This document shows, piece after piece, positions 49,946 to 52,732 of a DNA stretch of 52,732 nt. This DNA comes from a virus: positions 1-52,732 of IMG/VR virus record IMGVR_UViG_3300038423_000224; one strand, 5' to 3'. The notes below the pieces were generated by a model. It had not been told where the DNA came from, did no database searches, and saw only the letters and a list, made by a program, of their open reading frames with translations. The translations under genes were made by a program, and so were the position numbers. Positions within the stretch are counted from its first letter, which is position 1. Every line of letters starts with the position of its first letter.

Positions 49946-51430
49946 TTAGCGAGCCAGGAAGTGAATGTACACGTACGTTGCGTATTCCGGACGGATGGTC
50001 TTATTCTGGTCCGAGGCAAGGCGGAGGATACCGTCGTTTGTCAGGTTGACCATGTAATCCATACCGCGAGTTGCGGAACCACCAAGCTGACCGATTGAAG
50101 GTGTCTTGGTTGTGAAAGGACCAACAGCTTCCGTCGCGCGCTCAAACTGTGTACGAACGCGGTTTGCGAAGTCACGGATTGGGTACAGGCTTTCCACACC
50201 GATTACTCGGCCGCAGATCTCGTCAAAACCATTGACCGCGGAGTTGTAGAAGGAGTAGTTGCCAGCATCCGTACCGGAGCCGAGGCGGCTAGGAACAACC
50301 GACAGGCCGTTGAGGGCGTATGGGTTGCCTGCTGTGCCACCTGTGCAGTGCACGAAGCTACGGCCGAAGTCCGTCTGAACGTATCCGGAGATACCGTCCT
50401 GGGTAGCATAACCCTGAAGAGCAGTCGGGGTTGCGCCGATCCAAGGCATACGAAGCACAAAGTGGGTCTGGATGGCAGTGCCCATTTCATGCATGTAGTT
50501 GTGAACACGGAACTGAAGAGGAACCATTGATTCCAAGGTATAGAACACACCGCCGGTTGCGGAAATCAGGTTCACACCACCGAGGAACTGGAAGACGTTG
50601 CGAACTGCGTAGCCGATCGGGCGGGCAACGCTATTCGGGATCACATTGCATGCCAGAGCAAAGGTCACATCAGTACCGCTAACGGTAATAACGTTGCCAT
50701 CTGGGAAGACAATGAGGTCGCCGGCAACAGCATCAGAAGGAGCAGCAAGAACTTCGTATTCACCAGCAGCTACCACCGGGTTACCAGTTGCAACGTTGCG
50801 TGCGAAGCCGACGTCATTCTGACCATACTGAACTGCGCAGTAGAGACCGCGATAGTTACGGATCGTTGTCGGATACGTAAAGTTGGCTGTGCTTGTTGCA
50901 CTAGAAGGTGCAACCAGCGTCCAAACACCAGCCAACAGGGAGGCGCTTGTCAGGACATAGGATCCTGCCACAGCTGCGGTGCCGAGGATAGTGATAACAT
51001 CACCAGCCGCGAAGTTCAAGTTAGCAGCCGTTGCTGCAGCACTTCCGCCAGCAACGATACCACTTGCCACACCACCCGCTGGGGTGAGCGTGATAGTGAT
51101 AATCCCAGCAGCGGCGACATAAGAGTCACCAGCACCTGCTGGAGTTACAGTGGTATAGATCTGCGAAGAGTTCTGAGTACCGGAGAGCAAGCCGGCCGGA
51201 ACCAGGGCGCCAGACTTGTCGAGACCGACGAGTTGGTGCGAGCTGATCACAACCTGCGCGCCTACTGGATGCCCTTCATCCAAACGGCGGCCAGGCAGCC
51301 AGGGGGCTGGATACGGGACCGGAAGGAACGGACGGAGAGGCTCAGATGCATCGGCATCAGGAGTCGTGTAGCCCAAACGATCGCGACCGTAGAGCGTACC
51401 ACGATAGTTGTTATTGATATCGAAAGACAT
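49946..51430 (-). CDS. Head-associated structural protein with inserted beta module (494 aa)
   Basis: The gene lies between a scaffold-region protein and the capsid gene. The N-terminal 85 residues contain many Pro/Tyr/Arg turns (PVPYPAPWLPGRRLD) and are followed by a Thr/Ala/Gly-rich beta module at 100-185, with VLTSASLLAGVWTL, near-identical to a stretch in the 1249-aa tail protein. From residue 190 on it has a strand-rich body (RNYRGLYCAVQYGQN, later HEMGTAIQTHFVLRMPW). I know this general type as a second abundant head protein in large phages, but cannot name a family. The SD AAGGAG overlaps the stop of the upstream gene. Confidence 0.78.
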   Translation of the reverse strand: MSFDINNNYRGTLYGRDRLGYTTPDADASEPLRPFLPVPYPAPWLPGRRLDEGHPVGAQVVISSHQLVGLDKSGALVPAGLLSGTQNSSQIYTTVTPAGAGDSYVAAAGIITITLTPAGGVASGIVAGGSAAATAANLNFAAGDVITILGTAAVAGSYVLTSASLLAGVWTLVAPSSATSTANFTYPTTIRNYRGLYCAVQYGQNDVGFARNVATGNPVVAAGEYEVLAAPSDAVAGDLIVFPDGNVITVSGTDVTFALACNVIPNSVARPIGYAVRNVFQFLGGVNLISATGGVFYTLESMVPLQFRVHNYMHEMGTAIQTHFVLRMPWIGATPTALQGYATQDGISGYVQTDFGRSFVHCTGGTAGNPYALNGLSVVPSRLGSGTDAGNYSFYNSAVNGFDEICGRVIGVESLYPIRDFANRVRTQFERATEAVGPFTTKTPSIGQLGGSATRGMDYMVNLTNDGILRLASDQNKTIRPEYATYVYIHFLAR

Positions 51431-51435
51431 TTAGA

Positions 51436-52732
51436 TTACTCCTTTGGGGCTGGCTTAATGTCCTTGGTCTTCGCTTCGAAGAACAAGATGGCTGAAGCAG
51501 CCTTTGGATCCTTTGGAAGTTTACGTGCGGCAGGAGTTGGTTTCTCCTTGCTATCTTGCACGGTTGTAGAACCATCTGGGTTAAGTTTCGCCTTGTCGGC
51601 TACTTCTTTCGTACCCGCCTCTTGGGGCGTCGGTGCTGATGTTCCACCCTGGAATGTGAAGCCAGACAGCTTACCCAGCTCGTCATCCAGTGCATCTCTC
51701 AAGCTTGCCAGGGAACGCTGTTCTCTTTCCGCTACCTTAGATGTGATCTGGGCATCGGTAAGACCCTGGAAACCTGCTTCTCCGGTGAGCACCTTGATTG
51801 CTACTAATGTGGTGGCGCGGTCCTTCTTGAGACTCTTCACCAGTACGGTATTCTGTTGCTGCAGAGCATCGACTTCAGCTCTTACTGCTGCCAGCTGACC
51901 TTCGAGCTTTTCCTGACCGACGATCAGAGTATCATGCTCTTCCTTCGTCAGGAGGATTTCGCTATCCTTTCCACCCTGAGCCATCCCAGGAGCCAACAGC
52001 TTGCGATGATACTCAAGCAGGGATCCGGAGTGCCAGTGTTCGAGGAGGGCGCCAGCCGCACCAACGATGTGGGACTTGCCCTCAGCGTCAGCAGCTGCAT
52101 GTGCCTTGTGGAGTGCTTCGTAGGAACTCGAGCAACCCGTCGGCACAAAACCCTTGCCCATCTCACTCTTGAGACCGGCGCCCACTGTCATCAGGGGAGC
52201 CTTCTTCTCGGCATCCGTCAGGATCACGTCAGGGATAGAGTCTTTGTTCTCATTACCCTTTTCGATCTCCGTCAGACGCTGGTGAGCGTATTCACGATCC
52301 GACTGGGATTGCCAGTTGCCCAAGTGGGCATACAGATCGTAGCGCATTGCACCCTTGCCCTGGTCATCAGCCTTGTGATAATGACTGTGGAGCGTGTCCA
52401 GGCAAGTCAGTGTATCTGCAGGAACCTTTGCATCATCGAAAGAGAAGAGCTCGACCTTGTGAAGCTCGGCGAGTAGGTTCTTTACCGAGTCGGTCAGTAC
52501 TGGAGTAGGATCTGCATCCTTCTTCTTGCTCTTACTTTCGCAGCCCATTGCCTTAGCCTTGCGGGATACGCAGCCAAGGATCTTGGACTTAGTCGCATCA
52601 CTTACCTTCGCGCGACCGATTAGACGGCGTGCAGCGGTAACGTGTGCACAGTCAGGAACAGGGAAGCTACGGCCCGGGCCACAGAAAGCGGAACCCTTAA
52701 GGCTCTTACGCTTTTCAGTGGATAGCTTAGCA
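51436..52732 (-). CDS. Scaffold/protease-region head protein, 5' end cut by window edge
   Basis: The frame is open to the window edge, so the true start lies outside. The Met at 52548 is internal: about 61 more codons precede it in frame. They include KGSAFCGPGRSFPVPDC and AHVTAARRLIGRAKV, a conserved block seen in phage head-maturation or scaffold-region proteins (I believe DUF6582-like). Later parts are helical and charged, with a coiled coil (LEGQLAAVRAEVDALQQQN) and a Lys/Pro-rich C-terminus, as in scaffolds. It immediately precedes the head proteins. A protease active site would be N-terminal and is not in the window. Confidence 0.72.
   Translation of the reverse strand, partial: AKLSTEKRKSLKGSAFCGPGRSFPVPDCAHVTAARRLIGRAKVSDATKSKILGCVSRKAKAMGCESKSKKKDADPTPVLTDSVKNLLAELHKVELFSFDDAKVPADTLTCLDTLHSHYHKADDQGKGAMRYDLYAHLGNWQSQSDREYAHQRLTEIEKGNENKDSIPDVILTDAEKKAPLMTVGAGLKSEMGKGFVPTGCSSSYEALHKAHAAADAEGKSHIVGAAGALLEHWHSGSLLEYHRKLLAPGMAQGGKDSEILLTKEEHDTLIVGQEKLEGQLAAVRAEVDALQQQNTVLVKSLKKDRATTLVAIKVLTGEAGFQGLTDAQITSKVAEREQRSLASLRDALDDELGKLSGFTFQGGTSAPTPQEAGTKEVADKAKLNPDGSTTVQDSKEKPTPAARKLPKDPKAASAILFFEAKTKDIKPAPKE

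Noticed and set aside
1-52732. tRNA genes or integration modules
   Set aside because: No gap is long enough or shows a cloverleaf; no integrase, repressor or attachment site was seen.

Overview
This window is a continuous block of virion genes from a large contractile-tailed bacteriophage (myovirus morphology, plausibly a jumbo phage). Every gene I accept lies on the minus strand, so the transcriptional order runs from the right edge (52.7 kb) to the left edge. No intergenic stretch exceeds about 160 bases; the longest is 48123-48279, which holds a large hairpin. There is no tRNA, CRISPR array, insertion sequence, integrase or replication gene. The genes at both edges are cut. Portal and terminase, if encoded nearby, should lie to the right of the window and further fibre genes to the left. 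The host is not identifiable. Strong AGGAGG-type ribosome sites, an endolysin-holin-spanin-like cassette and an IscA-type protein fit a bacterial host, probably Gram-negative and environmental, but that is inference.

Layout in transcription order. Head module (52732-48280): a cut scaffold-region protein, a head-associated protein, a small Com-like zinc-ribbon protein, and the HK97-fold major capsid protein followed by a hairpin. Accessory fibre and lysis module (48122-39577): Ig-like and repeat-bearing proteins, then GH108 endolysin, two-TM holin and spanin-like protein, then a fibre-like protein, a free-standing HNH endonuclease, and small virion proteins ending in a collagen-like fibre. Tail tube module (39574-32282): neck/completion proteins, an oversized sheath, the tail tube and two further tube-like proteins, then two overlapping small ORFs. 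Tail length and injection module (32251-21166): two candidate tail assembly chaperones, an IscA-type Fe-S protein, and two giant proteins of 1641 and 1589 aa in the tape-measure slot. Baseplate and fibres (21166-1): a 1951-aa hub with an embedded lysozyme-like segment, gp25-like and J/gp6-like wedge proteins, then large tail-tip and fibre proteins.

The most unusual features are these. The 1641-aa giant has a complete DEDDh (DnaQ-like) exonuclease active site at its N-terminus and a possible SNase-like fold near residue 1200, which makes a virion-carried, possibly injected, nuclease plausible. An iscA-like gene sits inside the tail operon and overlaps a tail chaperone gene. Two families of small beta-rich modules recur across head, sheath, baseplate and fibre proteins. 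Three tube-like genes are arranged in tandem, with an intrinsic terminator and a start lacking a Shine-Dalgarno sequence between the first and second.

The genes are very tightly packed. At twelve junctions the stop of one gene and the start of the next share one base (TAATG), which suggests translational coupling throughout the operon. A 12-base motif, TATACTAATCAG, occurs in two of the few true intergenic gaps and may be a phage promoter or other control element.
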